Shown here in pieces: positions 34,997-45,021 of a stretch of DNA of 64,000 nt. Location of the stretch: positions 744,001 to 808,000 of the forward strand of contig CATKHK010000002.1 of NCBI GenBank assembly GCA_949751835.1, read 5' to 3'. Under the pieces are notes generated by a model, which saw only the letters and a program-made list of their open reading frames with translations, did no database searches and was not told where the DNA came from. The stretch is from Blepharisma japonicum. Lineage: Eukaryota; Ciliophora; Heterotrichea; Heterotrichida; Blepharismidae. Made by a program: the position numbers and the translations under genes. Positions within the stretch are counted from its first letter, which is position 1. Every line of letters starts with the position of its first letter.

Positions 34997-35641
34997 CTAT
35001 TCTTTATCTGGATCAATCCTCGATATTTCTCTTACGGCTTCAGAAAAGCAATTAATAACAGCTGCATGATAATGCATTTCTGCATTAATCAAATGTGAAA
35101 GCATATATTTCAAATCTGTCACATGAGCTTTTTCATTCTCCCTAATACTTTTTTCTAGCTTTAAATTTGCATCTTGAACAGCTTTATCTTTATCCAAAAC
35201 ATTTGTTGATGCCCTATGGATTTCTTCTGGCTTGATATCCCTTGAATCAGGCCTTTCTTGGATTTTATTTAAATTTTTGACACTTTGCATCATTTCTTTG
35301 TCAGCTCTTTCTTTCACAGATAAAGAGCGCCTTTGGTCTTTGATTTTTACAGGATAAGCTTTTAAGGCTTCTTGAACTACAGTTTTTAAATGAATTACGC
35401 TGTCTCTGTGGGCTCGGTCTATTCCATCTAATGAAGTGGCATAACAGTTAAAAGACATTGATAATGATCTATGGGTTTCTAAAGCTCCGACTTCAAGCCA
35501 TTTCTTACGAAAAGCTCCTCGGGCGTGGATGATGTTTTCTTCTGATTTTACCATTTTTTTGAGAATTGAGTATAGTGCTGTGAATTCGGCGGATTCTTTG
35601 TCAAGTTTTTCTTTATATCGCCTGCTTCTTTCGTCAGTCAT
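34997..35641 (-). CDS. CIBAR (FAM92)-like BAR-domain protein
   Basis: 214 residues, almost entirely helical. The C-terminal part (LEKSIRENEKAHVTDLKYML then INAEMHYHAAVINCF) matches the end of the FAM92/CIBAR BAR domain in pattern: a long charged helix, then 'EM.FH..A...' and a short terminal helix. The mid part (LKTVVQEALKAYPVKIKDQR) aligns with the CIBAR helix that ends in 'PLKTY'. CIBAR proteins curve membrane at the base of cilia and act with CBY1. The neighbour in the opposite direction is an outer-arm docking-complex-like gene, which fits a ciliary role. The family match is by eye and moderate. Confidence 0.6.
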   Translation of the reverse strand: MTDERSRRYKEKLDKESAEFTALYSILKKMVKSEENIIHARGAFRKKWLEVGALETHRSLSMSFNCYATSLDGIDRAHRDSVIHLKTVVQEALKAYPVKIKDQRRSLSVKERADKEMMQSVKNLNKIQERPDSRDIKPEEIHRASTNVLDKDKAVQDANLKLEKSIRENEKAHVTDLKYMLSHLINAEMHYHAAVINCFSEAVREISRIDPDKE

Positions 35642-35689
35642 TTAAAAATGGAATTTATTCAATGGGTTCATTATTTAATTTATTAATCT
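35642..35689. promoter_or_regulatory. 48-bp divergent intergenic region
   Basis: The start codons of two probable ciliary genes lie back to back with only 48 bp between them, so both promoters must fit here or reach into coding sequence. I see no named motif. Confidence 0.4.
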
Positions 35690-37267
35690 ATGAGACCAGC
35701 TACTGTTATGTCTAACCCGATATCCCAGACTTTCCATCATTCGAAAACCCGTAGTTATACTCCAGGTCTTACCCGATTTTCCACATCAAGAAAACATGCT
35801 AGAAATGCTTCACAGTTAGATAGTTATATAGCACCTTTGGCTGGGATTCATAACTCCCAGTTTCCTCCTAAAGAAAGTGAAAGACGAGAAATCACTGGCC
35901 ATATGGGAGCACTAAAAAAAATTTTCAATTCTTTTAGGGAAGATTATGACAAAGCTGATAAAAAATTAGACGCTTTAAATTCACAGTTTTCTCAATACAG
36001 CACAATGCAAGAAATCTGTGAATATAGAGCAGCAAGACAAGAAGGAAAAATAAAATCATTGGAAAAGAAAACCGAAGAAACAAAAAGATCTCAAATTGAG
36101 GAAAATTTCAATCGACAAGTAAACCTCCATGTACTAGAAAGGATGAGGCAGACCAAAATTCATATGGACTTTAAAAAAAATTCTATGAAAGAACAAATAA
36201 AAGTGCTGGATTATTATTTGAGAGATGAACAAAGAAAACAGTTGACAAGCAGAGATGGGCAGTTTAAAGGAATTTTTGCATTTAAAAGTTTGCTGAAGAA
36301 CGTAAATGATGAGCAGAAAGCACATAATTTACAATTAGAGATGATTGAGAAAGAATATAAATATACAAAAAAAGCTAATAATAAAAGAGAAGATAGGAAA
36401 CATAGACAGGAAGAAATTGCAGAAGCCGCCGCAAATGAAGACCGTGACCTGAGATACAACAAAACCAGAGAAGCTTTAATGCTCAACAAACTATGGTACA
36501 AATACCTCGGAAATGCCTTAAAAATTCAAATGGAACAATCAAAATCAATAGAAGAAGCTTTCCAAAAAATCAGAGTCGTCACTGGTCTTTATGATATTCA
36601 AGAAGTAGTCCAGCGATTCCTCACAAGAGAGCAATCATATGCCCAGCTTGCAGCTATGGTAACTGAATGCAAAGCAATATGCAATAATTATAAAAATAAA
36701 AATACCGAGCTCTCAGACCTTATTTATGAATTTAAATTAGCCGAACAAACAAATAAAAACGTTAACACAGAAATTTTAAAAAATAAAATTTCTGACTGCT
36801 ATGATGACCTGACAAAAGAAAAAGATAAATATTTTCGCACAAAAAAGACAAGAACCAATATTTTGTTATGAGCTAAAAAAATGCTGGTGAAATTCAATAA
36901 AGGGCATACAGACCAAAAGAATGAGGATATTAAAGAAGTCATGCAAAGTTTAGCTAATGAGGTGAAATTTGCTATACAAAAGACAAAAGAACTGGGCGCT
37001 CCTTTGAATATGGCGAAGAAAGAAAGCTTGAGCGAAATTCAAGGAATTTTTAAAAGACTTAACCCAGAGCTACAAGTGAAAATGATGAGAATTGATCCGG
37101 AGGAAATTCTTAAAAAAGAAGCCTCAGTTGAAGATTTAGCTCCAGCGTCGTATAGTCCTGAAATAGTTGAAGAAATCCCAGACAAAAAATATAAACTCCA
37201 CCCATTTGTTCCAGAAAAAGACAATCCAAGTTCATTTAGACACTCTAAATATGACAAACATAAATAA
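35690..37267 (+). CDS. Outer dynein arm docking-complex-like coiled-coil protein
   Basis: 525 residues, with a Trp TGA at 36869-36871. Residues 1-60 are basic and disordered; after that it is nearly continuous coiled coil to about residue 410. The block AFQKIRVVTGLYDIQEVVQR followed by FLTREQSYAQLAAMVTECKA (about residues 300-340) is the signature of the ODA1/CCDC114/CCDC63/CCDC151 family ('AF..I...TG..D..EVV..F...E......L....'). These proteins anchor outer dynein arms on doublet microtubules, so it would act in the axonemes of somatic and oral cilia. The C-terminus is less regular and acidic or Pro-rich. Which of the family members it is cannot be decided. Confidence 0.72.
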
Positions 37268-37419
37268 TCTTCCCAATTTTTTATTTCTCCAGCATCATTT
37301 ATTAAATAATTCCTGCTTGATTTTATTAATTTTTGCATAATTATCCATTAATTTAATTTCAATCTATTTATTTTTATAACTAGCTCTAAGCATTATTATT
37401 CAATAAAAGAAGTTAATAA

Positions 37420-38313
37420 ATGTCAATGCTACTATCTAAAGAACGCATTGACTCCCAATACATCTTCAATATGATGCAATGCTACCCCAATAAACACTTG
37501 ATTATTGACGTTCGTGACCAAGCTGATTTCAATAGCATGCATCTAGTACACTCAATAAATATCTCTTATAAGTCAAGATTTTCCAACTCCCCAGACATTG
37601 AAGAACTCAAAAGCAATATTAGAGGAGACTCAAGTCTTTTTGATAGGAGAAGAAGGCTAATGATTATTATTGTATATAGCCCACCATCCATTGTATTTTC
37701 AAGAGAAGTTGAATTTATACTCACAAAGGACAAATGCAGAGAAGTTTACGTGCTTGAGGAACCGTTTTCAAGCTTTGCTGAAAAATACCCATTTGTGTGT
37801 GAGATAGAAGGAATGGCTTCTTTTGAGATGCCGAGGTATGGGTATCCTAATGAAATTATTCCGAATAAGCTGTATTTGGGGAATTTTCACCATGCAGAAG
37901 ATGCTGTGGTGCACCAAAATTTGAAGCTGACACATATATTGAATGCGACTAATGGGTTTTCTCATAAGTTTGAATCAAAAGGAGTGGTGTACCTAAGATT
38001 AGGCGTTGAAGACTTAGAAACAGAAAATATAAGCGAATATTTTCAAATAGCGTTTGAGTTTATTGATAACATAATTTCTAGTGAAAAGTCTCGTGTTCTT
38101 GTACATTGCGCACAAGGTGTAAGTAGATCTGCAGCTTTTGTAATTATGTACATTATTAAATCTATGAGTGTCAGCTACGAAGAAGCTTTTCAGTTTGTTA
38201 AGAGGCATAGAGAAATTATAAAGCCAAATGATGGATTTGCATGCCAGTTAAGATCATTAAAAAGTATTTCTGAAGAAGTCAGTAATACAATGGTGAAGGT
38301 CAGCATAGATTAG
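37420..38313 (+). CDS. Rhodanese-like plus dual-specificity phosphatase (MKP type)
   Basis: 297 residues. The N-terminal rhodanese/Cdc25-like domain (residues about 20-130; HLIIDVRDQADFNSMHLVHS) has no active-site cysteine in the loop (IIIVYSPPSIVFS), as in MAP kinase phosphatases where it docks the kinase. The C-terminal DSP domain has the P-loop HCAQGVSRSA (HCx5R), the general-acid Asp in GVEDLETENI, and conserved IIPNKLYLGNF and HILNATNG. All catalytic residues are present, so it should be active on phospho-Tyr/Thr, probably of MAP kinases. It is an intact single-exon gene. Its neighbours do not suggest a pathway. Confidence 0.9.
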   Translation: MSMLLSKERIDSQYIFNMMQCYPNKHLIIDVRDQADFNSMHLVHSINISYKSRFSNSPDIEELKSNIRGDSSLFDRRRRLMIIIVYSPPSIVFSREVEFILTKDKCREVYVLEEPFSSFAEKYPFVCEIEGMASFEMPRYGYPNEIIPNKLYLGNFHHAEDAVVHQNLKLTHILNATNGFSHKFESKGVVYLRLGVEDLETENISEYFQIAFEFIDNIISSEKSRVLVHCAQGVSRSAAFVIMYIIKSMSVSYEEAFQFVKRHREIIKPNDGFACQLRSLKSISEEVSNTMVKVSID

Positions 38314-38463
38314 TGTATTTAGACTTCTTACTTAATCAAATTAGATTTAATTTCTATTTAAAATAAAGTTGAATGAATTAAAAAAAGCCAAAAAATAATA
38401 AATTGTGTTTTCGCATTATTTAAGCAAATTTTTATTCGCACGTACAAGAAGGAAAAAATTCAA

Positions 38464-39312
38464 CTATAAAAGTTCAAGGAGCCGGATTTTTTTGAAATCT
38501 TTTAATTTGGAAGTATTATGCAGCCTATATGGCCTTAAATCTACGTCTAATTTGTTTCTCATACTTACGTCAGGCTCAAAATCACTTTTAACTCTGAAAT
38601 GATAATAATTTTTCATTTTTAAGCTTTTTTCACTTGTGTATTTTTTATGTTCATCAAACTCAATGTCTCTAAATGAATGAAAATTGTTGTTGATTTTTGA
38701 AATGCTTTCGGATCTCCCAATTTCTCTATATGATTTATTTCTCTTTTTGGTTCTTTTAACTAAACTTTCGTAGGAATCCGCTTCTTTATAAGGTCGAGGA
38801 TAGATTACTTCTAATCCTGAGTAATAATCTCTTGTAGGAGATACACTTTTATTCGAGCTTTTGGGGCTTAATTTATGATGTTTTATTTTAGGATTTTGTA
38901 CAGGAGGAGGGCAACCAACTAGATGCACAAACATGACTTCTTTGTCATTACCTTTGTGCATAATAGGTGGGTATAAGTGGCATTTCTTTCTTAATTCATG
39001 AAATGGGGTTTCTTCAATCATGGAGATAGATTGTGTCGATTTATGCTTTAGTCTGGAATCAAAATTTATGGTCTGCACACCTTCATCATGTACTCGCTTT
39101 TTAGGCTTTTGCATTTTTTTAAGAAGGTGCTGGAGGTAAGCATCTTCTAACTCTTGCATTTTGAAGTGTGCATCTTTTCTTTTTTCGCTTTCTTCTCGGG
39201 CTTGAGATTCTTTTTCTTCCTTCATCCAATTCTTTAATTTTCTTACTTCTGCAGCTTTCCTTGCTTTTAATTCTTTGTATTCAAGCAATTTTCTTGGGTT
39301 CGGGTACATCAT
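38464..39312 (-). CDS. Hypothetical 282-residue charged protein
   Basis: Open frame without TGA. The N-terminal 70 residues form a strongly charged helix (EYKELKARKAAEVRKLKNWM and following), after which the protein is basic and probably disordered, with Ser-Pro sites (KLSPKSSNKSVSPTRDYYSG). No known domain. Such coiled-coil plus basic-tail proteins are common among ciliate cytoskeletal or basal-body proteins, but there is no direct evidence here. Its 3' end faces the phosphatase gene. Confidence 0.55.
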   Translation of the reverse strand: MMYPNPRKLLEYKELKARKAAEVRKLKNWMKEEKESQAREESEKRKDAHFKMQELEDAYLQHLLKKMQKPKKRVHDEGVQTINFDSRLKHKSTQSISMIEETPFHELRKKCHLYPPIMHKGNDKEVMFVHLVGCPPPVQNPKIKHHKLSPKSSNKSVSPTRDYYSGLEVIYPRPYKEADSYESLVKRTKKRNKSYREIGRSESISKINNNFHSFRDIEFDEHKKYTSEKSLKMKNYYHFRVKSDFEPDVSMRNKLDVDLRPYRLHNTSKLKDFKKIRLLELL

Positions 39313-39488
39313 TTTACTGAAATTAATGCAGTCATTTTATCAGTTATCTTATTATCTTTAGAAATGATAACACCTGTCTTTTACAAGTAATAATGCTTAT
39401 ATAAGGCTATCTCTTTTTAAATAACTATTTAAATTTTCTTTAAAAGCTTTATTTATTAAGTATTTACTAATCATTATTTATTCTTAAT

Positions 39489-40331
39489 TTAAGGGCAAAC
39501 TGCTGGAAGTATATCTTTGATTTCATCCGATTCGCTTGGATTCATCGTGAAATACGACCATATCGATTTTTCCAGGATATCGTCAATGAGGTCTTCGCTT
39601 TCTTGTACAGGACGCTCAGGGAAATATGTATAATCTCTCACTCTATCAAGGAACTTCACCCCTGATTTCTCACCAGCAAACAATGAGAATTCAGAGGCTC
39701 GTTTCTTCAGGATGACCGATCCAATGACTTCACCATTGGAATTGATCCATTCTAAGTTTAAACTCTCTTCTGATCTGAAGGTTTCTATAGTCTTTCTAGC
39801 CGCAGAATGACTTGAGAAATTGAGAATGGCATAATCACCTTTGATCTCAATGTTCTTGATTCGTGAGAAGTTGGAAAATAGGGACTTTACAAAATCTGTG
39901 GTCATCGGAAGCTTAGTCCCAGAAATTTTTATGGTTTTGTTCAGAGAATTTCCTGTAGGAACCACTTGCTTCTTCAGACTTTCTAGGAGATTTTCGTATT
40001 TTGAGGCATCACTTGAAAAAAGATGCTGATACTTGATTAAAAGCTCACAGGCTTCTTGTGTCTTGCCTTGCTGGTGTAATACACCTGCCAGGTCTTTTAC
40101 TGAACTTTCCACTCTTTCGCCGTTGGAAATTGCAGTTTTGTAATAAAATTCAGCCTTTTCGAGATTTTTCTCTATGTATTCAGCTTTTTTGGCCCAAGAA
40201 TACGGGGATTCTTTGCGCGGAATTGGATATAAGGGGTGTTTTCGTTGCGTTTTTGAGGGGCAGCTTAAAGGCTGTGATAATTTGTCTATCAAAGGAATTT
40301 CTGATCCTCTCAGAGAGCTGATGGTTGCCAT
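39489..40331 (-). CDS. TPR plus RRM-like protein
   Basis: 280 residues. Residues about 45-120 read as helical TPR-type repeats (YIEKNLEKAEFYYKTAISNG, VLHQQGKTQEACELLIKYQH). Residues about 130-205 fit an RRM fold: TIKISGTKLPMTTDFVKSLF for beta1/alpha1 and GDYAILNFSSHSAARKTIE for beta3/alpha2. The RNP aromatic residues are only partly present, so RNA binding is uncertain. The C-terminus is acidic. A role in RNA metabolism is likely but no specific orthologue is recognised. The base composition looks somewhat less AT-rich than the flanks. Confidence 0.6.
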   Translation of the reverse strand: MATISSLRGSEIPLIDKLSQPLSCPSKTQRKHPLYPIPRKESPYSWAKKAEYIEKNLEKAEFYYKTAISNGERVESSVKDLAGVLHQQGKTQEACELLIKYQHLFSSDASKYENLLESLKKQVVPTGNSLNKTIKISGTKLPMTTDFVKSLFSNFSRIKNIEIKGDYAILNFSSHSAARKTIETFRSEESLNLEWINSNGEVIGSVILKKRASEFSLFAGEKSGVKFLDRVRDYTYFPERPVQESEDLIDDILEKSIWSYFTMNPSESDEIKDILPAVCP

Positions 40332-40770
40332 ATTATATGAATTATAACAGCAGGTACTGGCAAATGAATAAGACGTTGATAAGCCAAAATTTTCGAAATA
40401 ATTTTAATTGAAAATTTTGACGAATAAACATTTTTATGTATAATTCTAGGCATATTTATTAAGATTAAAATATTAATTGATGAAAATATGAATTATTTTG
40501 GAGAAAATTGGAAAGGTTATATTTATTTAAGACACCAAAAATGCACCTTAAGTAAATTGGATAATAAATAATTTATATTTGATTTTAAGTGGAATCCTAT
40601 AAAGGAATCTCTCACAAATGATTTTTAAAATCTTATGCATATTTTTAAATCAACATTTTTATTTCTCCTTATCTTTTGTCAAATTTATTATCAGTTATCT
40701 AAGCAAACTTATTATGTTCCAAATGATTTTTTATAAAAGATTAGCAATCTAAAGATGCTTAATGTTAAGT
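40332..40770. other. AT-rich spacer
   Basis: Between two minus-strand genes. Nothing is resolved beyond AT-rich DNA. Confidence 0.45.
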
Positions 40771-41379
40771 TTAGACTGACCTGACTTGCTGTACGATTCT
40801 GCTATAAAAAACAGCACGCAAGACACTAAGTTCTCTTCTTTTATCTGCTGGGACAGCAACTGGAGGTGTAATTGCAACAATAGCCCTTAATTGACTACTA
40901 TGGTCATCAATTGGGATAAATTGGACTAATAAGAAATTCAATCTAAAAGCTCTTTCACTAGGCAATTCAGGAAGATAAGCATCAGATATGATTTCTTCCA
41001 CGATCCCATCAGCTTCTGCTCTTCTAGTATGATAAGCCCATAGATGTTGGCTACCTTGAGTGAAATTTAATTCTTCATGTGACAGTTTGGATCCATCTGG
41101 GTAAACTTTTTGAATTTCACTTTTCTTAACAATCCCTGCTAATTCTTCTTGGAACTGGTTCCAGTGTCCTTCAAAATACTCAAGCGCTGCTTGAGCTGGC
41201 TTGTTAAGAGGACCTTCAACTTTGATATTCCAGGTTGGGTCTTCGTCAGAACCCACATATGATTTTACAAACTCATCTGAATACAGCTCTCCCCACTCGT
41301 GAGACCTTGCCAATGCGGCCACCGCAGCCCTATAAGCTTCCTCGTTTTGAGCTATTAAGGTTTCTTGTTCAGATGCCAT
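40771..41379 (-). CDS. Conserved-looking 202-residue protein, possible START-like fold
   Basis: Open frame, no TGA, Ala/Glu-rich N-terminus, balanced composition and codon use that suggest good expression. The pattern of alternating strands ending in a long C-terminal helix (DKRRELSVLRAVFYSRIVQ) and segments such as FRLNFLLVQFIPIDDHSSQL recall START/SRPBCC lipid-binding domains, but I cannot align catalytic or ligand residues. It has no signal peptide or membrane helix and is likely cytosolic. Treat the fold suggestion as weak and the gene as real. Confidence 0.6.
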   Translation of the reverse strand: MASEQETLIAQNEEAYRAAVAALARSHEWGELYSDEFVKSYVGSDEDPTWNIKVEGPLNKPAQAALEYFEGHWNQFQEELAGIVKKSEIQKVYPDGSKLSHEELNFTQGSQHLWAYHTRRAEADGIVEEIISDAYLPELPSERAFRLNFLLVQFIPIDDHSSQLRAIVAITPPVAVPADKRRELSVLRAVFYSRIVQQVRSV

Positions 41380-41932
41380 TAAAATTATATTTGGTGATAG
41401 ATATATCTCCTAATATCCATGAAATAAAATTTTAATTTTATTGGTAAACTTGGGTATTAAATATAATCAAAGATTTATAGATTTATAAATGAAGATAATT
41501 GAGGTGATTTATTTTAGCATTTGCTTGGGATATAAAATTAAACCGTTAATCAAAGTTGTATTGAGAGTTTGATTTTAATTTCATAAAAGGAGTTTCATAA
41601 ACAATTAAGTAAGAATTTGGCAAAATTATTGGGAAAATGAGATCAGATTTTGTGTTATGAAGCTAAATCTCTTTGTGGAGAAAATTTGGCTGAGGTTATG
41701 ATATAAATGTTTGGACATAAAATGGAATAGATATAATGATGTCATCAATAAATGCAATTATACCTATAATAGAGGATATCATATACTTAGAGAGAATAAT
41801 GCAATTAATTTCAAATTATTTAGTAATAATTTGAAATCATTTCTAAATTTTTTAACTTTTAGTCCCTAGTGATAATGATCCCAGCATTCCATATTTTATT
41901 TATATAAAAAGCTAATAACTTACTTGAAATCT
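41380..41932. other. Divergent spacer with one strong hairpin
   Basis: Lies between the minus-strand 202-residue gene and the AGC kinase. It is AT-rich. The only structure noted is the 13-bp hairpin at 41808-41837. Confidence 0.45.
41808..41837. repeat. Perfect 13-bp inverted repeat, 4-nt loop
   Basis: ATTTCAAATTATT and AATAATTTGAAAT are exact reverse complements around TAGT. It sits about 95 bp upstream of the AGC kinase ATG and could be a dyad protein-binding site or a hairpin in the leader. Confidence 0.5.
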
Positions 41933-43033
41933 ATGGGAAGTTGCAATTTTAAGTCAGAAGACGCAGATCCAACAGTTTCTATCTCCAAAACCCATTTCCA
42001 ATTTCACTATGTAATCGGAAAAGGAGGTTTCGGCAAGGTTTGAAAAGTCGAGCTAAAAAAGACAAGAGAGATTTTTGCAATGAAAGAAATGTCAAAAGCC
42101 AGAATCCTTGCAAAGAAAAGCGTGAACTCAGTCTTAAACGAACGACAGCTATTGGCAACACTTAAACATATGTTTATAGTGAATATGCAATATGCTTTCC
42201 AAGATAAAGAAAACATTTATCTTGTTATGGACCTGATGCCAGGAGGTGATCTTAGATATCATCTAGGCCGACAAAAAAAATTCACAGAAGCTCAAAGTAA
42301 ATTTTTTATCGCTTGTATTTTAATTGCTCTAGAATATTTGCATAACAGCGGAATTTTGCATAGAGATGTAAAACCAGAAAATCTGGTTTTAGATGAAAAA
42401 GGATACGTAAGATTAACAGATTTTGGAATTGCAAGAGTGTGGAACCCTGATAACGCTAAAGACACTAGCGGCACCCCTGGATATATGGCACCAGAAGTGA
42501 TGTGTCGGCAAAATCATGGAGTTGCTGCTGATTATTTTGCCTTGGGGATTATTGCTTATGAGTTTATGAATGGGACAAGACCTTACCAGGGTAAAGCTAG
42601 AAAACAAGTAAGGGAGCAGATATTGGCTAAGCAAATCCAAATAAAACAAGAAGAAATCCCTGAAGATTGGTCAATTGAAGCTGCTGATTTTGTTAATAGG
42701 GTATGAGTTATATAGCTTATCCAGAGAAAGCCTGTTAACCGATTAGGATTAAACGGCCCTGATGAAGTGAAAAATCATCCTTGGTTCCGAGACTTTGATT
42801 GAAAAAAATTAACTGATAGAAGAATGGAATCACCATTTATTCCTAGTCAGAATGATGATAATTTTGATTTAAAGCTTCATCTCGCAGATGATCCTTGAAA
42901 AGATGCAGAAAGCGAATCCTATCAGCAGAGCGTCGAGCTTCTGAGGACTCCTTCAACACAAGCACTTTTTGCTGGATATTTCTATGATATTAATCAAAAT
43001 CCTGGCACAGAAAGTGAATCCACAAAAAATTAA
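41933..43033 (+). CDS. AGC-type serine/threonine protein kinase
   Basis: Spliced length is 361 residues, with Trp-coding TGAs (the first in the Gly loop, GKGGFGKVWKV) and a 15-nt intron at 42701-42715. The kinase domain runs from about residue 25 to 280: Gly loop, AMKEM Lys, HRDVKPENLVL, LTDFGIARVW, GTPGYMAPEV, and after the intron NRLIQRKPVNRLG. The C-terminal tail (about 80 residues) includes ...FDWKKL and FIPSQNDDNF, as in the AGC extension, but no clear FxxF hydrophobic motif. The N-terminus MGSCNF offers Gly2 and Cys4 for possible myristoylation and palmitoylation. All catalytic residues are present. It resembles the cAMP/cGMP-dependent or YANK-like branches without a regulatory domain. 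Confidence 0.9.
42701..42715 (+). other. 15-nt intron of the AGC kinase gene
   Basis: GTATGAGTTATATAG. Removal restores VNRLIQRKPVNRLGL, a conserved block in kinase subdomain XI. Retention ends the protein at the TAG. Confidence 0.92.
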
Positions 43034-43362
43034 AATTATGCATTAGTAATTTTAAATCAATACAAAATTACAAATATAACGATAATAATTTTCTTAACTT
43101 TCTTGTTGTTTTAAAAAAGTGTTTAAACTATTAATCTTTAGGAGGCATTTTTCATGTAAATTATCTGATTTTAAATCTTTAAATCTATAATTTACTCAAC
43201 AGCCTTTTTTTGCTTTAACCACTTCAATAAATACTTTATTTTTTGTTTTATTTTTCCTTTAAGCGCATCTAAAGTTATTCTGCTGCTTGAATCTATCTAT
43301 TAACTGTAACTAACTTCAATATCCACATCATTTTATGTTTATGGCTTATGGCTTCTAAATAA
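43034..43362. other. AT-rich spacer
   Basis: Between the AGC kinase and HIBCH, both on the plus strand. Nothing is resolved. Confidence 0.4.
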
Positions 43363-44490
43363 ATGTTGCGTAGAATCTGCACTCGATTATTTACTACCGC
43401 TGAAGAAGCACCCTTGCTTATTTCAGATCATAGTTTTGTCTCGCAAGTAAAATTATATAAACCAAAAGCTTTAAATTCTCTTGACTTAGAGATGATTTGT
43501 TTACTAGAACAAGCCATCATCAACTTTCACAAAGACACAGAAAACAAAGCATGCTTATTTTTAGGCTCAGGCAAAGCTTTTTGTGCAGGTGGCGATATAA
43601 GAGCTTTATACATGGCCAAACAATCAGAAGACAATTCCTATATTCTTTCCGAATTCTTCAAGCGAGAGTATATAGTTGACTATGCGCTAGCAAAGCTCAA
43701 CCAAATGCAAATCTGTATTTATGACGGAATTGTAATGGGTGGCGGAGTTGGGATTTCTATACATGCACCTATTAGAATCGCGACTGAAAACTCTATATTT
43801 GCAATGCCTGAAAGTGGGATTGGATTTTTCCCTGATGTTGGAGGAAGCTATTTTCTACCAAGATTGCAAGGAAGTCTAGGGTATTATTTAGGAATAACTG
43901 GCAGCAGATTGACTGGCTACCAGCTTGTTCAGGCAGGAATTGCAACCCATTTTGTCTCAAAAGATAAAATCAGCGCTCTAAGAGATGCATTAATAAGAGA
44001 TATAAACGCTAATACAAAACCAGATGATATTATACAAATCGTCAATAGTTTTAGTGATAAGCCACAAGAACCTTTCACAGAATTAGAAGAAATTGAAAAA
44101 CATTTCAGTGGAGCTACTTCAGTAGAGCATATTTATAAAAAGCTTGAGGAAGATAAAAGTGAATGGGCTCAGAAAAAAAAGAAAAGATTAGATATCATAA
44201 GCCCTTTGTCACAAAAAGTAATTTTTGAGCAAATAAAGCGTGGGAAAAATCTATCTTTGGAAGATTGCTATGCAATGGAATATAGGCTTTCACAACAGTT
44301 TATGGCAGGAAAAGAATTTTTTGAAGGCGTGAGATCAACAATTATTGATAAAGATAAAAATCCTGTGTGGGAGTATAAAAATATTTTTGAAGTACCAGAT
44401 GAAGTAGTGCTGAAGCACTTTGAAAAAATTACCCCAGATTCACCTGATTTAGATGTGAAAGCGGAGCGTGATGAGCTTTTAAAGCGTTAA
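43363..44490 (+). CDS. HIBCH: 3-hydroxyisobutyryl-CoA hydrolase
   Basis: 375 residues of the crotonase fold. The N-terminus MLRRICTRLFTTAEE is basic and suits a mitochondrial presequence. Hallmarks are KPKALNSLDLEMI, FCAGGDIRALY (oxyanion-hole loop typical of HIBCH and not of enoyl-CoA hydratase), DGIVMGGGVGISIHAPIRIA, FAMPESGIGFFPDVGGSYFL (catalytic Glu and Asp), and LGITGSRLTGYQLVQAGIA. The C-terminal extension with DCYAMEYRLSQQF and FEGVRSTIIDKDKNPVW is also HIBCH-specific. It hydrolyses 3-hydroxyisobutyryl-CoA in mitochondrial valine breakdown. The length is as expected and there is no intron. Confidence 0.95.
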   Translation: MLRRICTRLFTTAEEAPLLISDHSFVSQVKLYKPKALNSLDLEMICLLEQAIINFHKDTENKACLFLGSGKAFCAGGDIRALYMAKQSEDNSYILSEFFKREYIVDYALAKLNQMQICIYDGIVMGGGVGISIHAPIRIATENSIFAMPESGIGFFPDVGGSYFLPRLQGSLGYYLGITGSRLTGYQLVQAGIATHFVSKDKISALRDALIRDINANTKPDDIIQIVNSFSDKPQEPFTELEEIEKHFSGATSVEHIYKKLEEDKSEWAQKKKKRLDIISPLSQKVIFEQIKRGKNLSLEDCYAMEYRLSQQFMAGKEFFEGVRSTIIDKDKNPVWEYKNIFEVPDEVVLKHFEKITPDSPDLDVKAERDELLKR

Positions 44491-45021
44491 TAGTCTTTTA
44501 ATAACAATAATCAATTTAATAGCTATTTATTTTGACATTTTTATGTGAATTTATAAATTCTATTATAATCTACAGATTTAATAAGGCATTGAGAAATGTA
44601 AAATGGAATCAAATTTCTGATGAAATTTATAAAGTGCTTTATATGGGCTAAAACCTCATGAAATTATTAGTTTCTAGGTAAATTGATTTAAAAATTTGAA
44701 TAAAAATTGAAAACTACAAACCCAATTTATTTTCTTATGAAATTTGATGATTATTTAAATATAAATTCTATACATTTCTTAGTAAAGAAATTTTAAAGAC
44801 TCATATTAGATAGAATTTCAAATAATCCCATTTACATAATCCCAAGACGCTCAATTATCCAACTGGAGGAAATTGAAATTAATTAAATATAAGGCTAATT
44901 TATCTAATTAATAATTAATACTGAAGCTTATGCATTGGGGCCGATTTTAGATTTTCTAATATCTAAAATTTAATGCAACAAACACAATAAACTCTATTTT
45001 TTTTTGTCAATAATTTAAATA
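44491..45021. other. AT-rich spacer
   Basis: 530 bases between HIBCH and the TPR gene. No frame of interest. A T-run precedes the TPR start. Confidence 0.45.
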
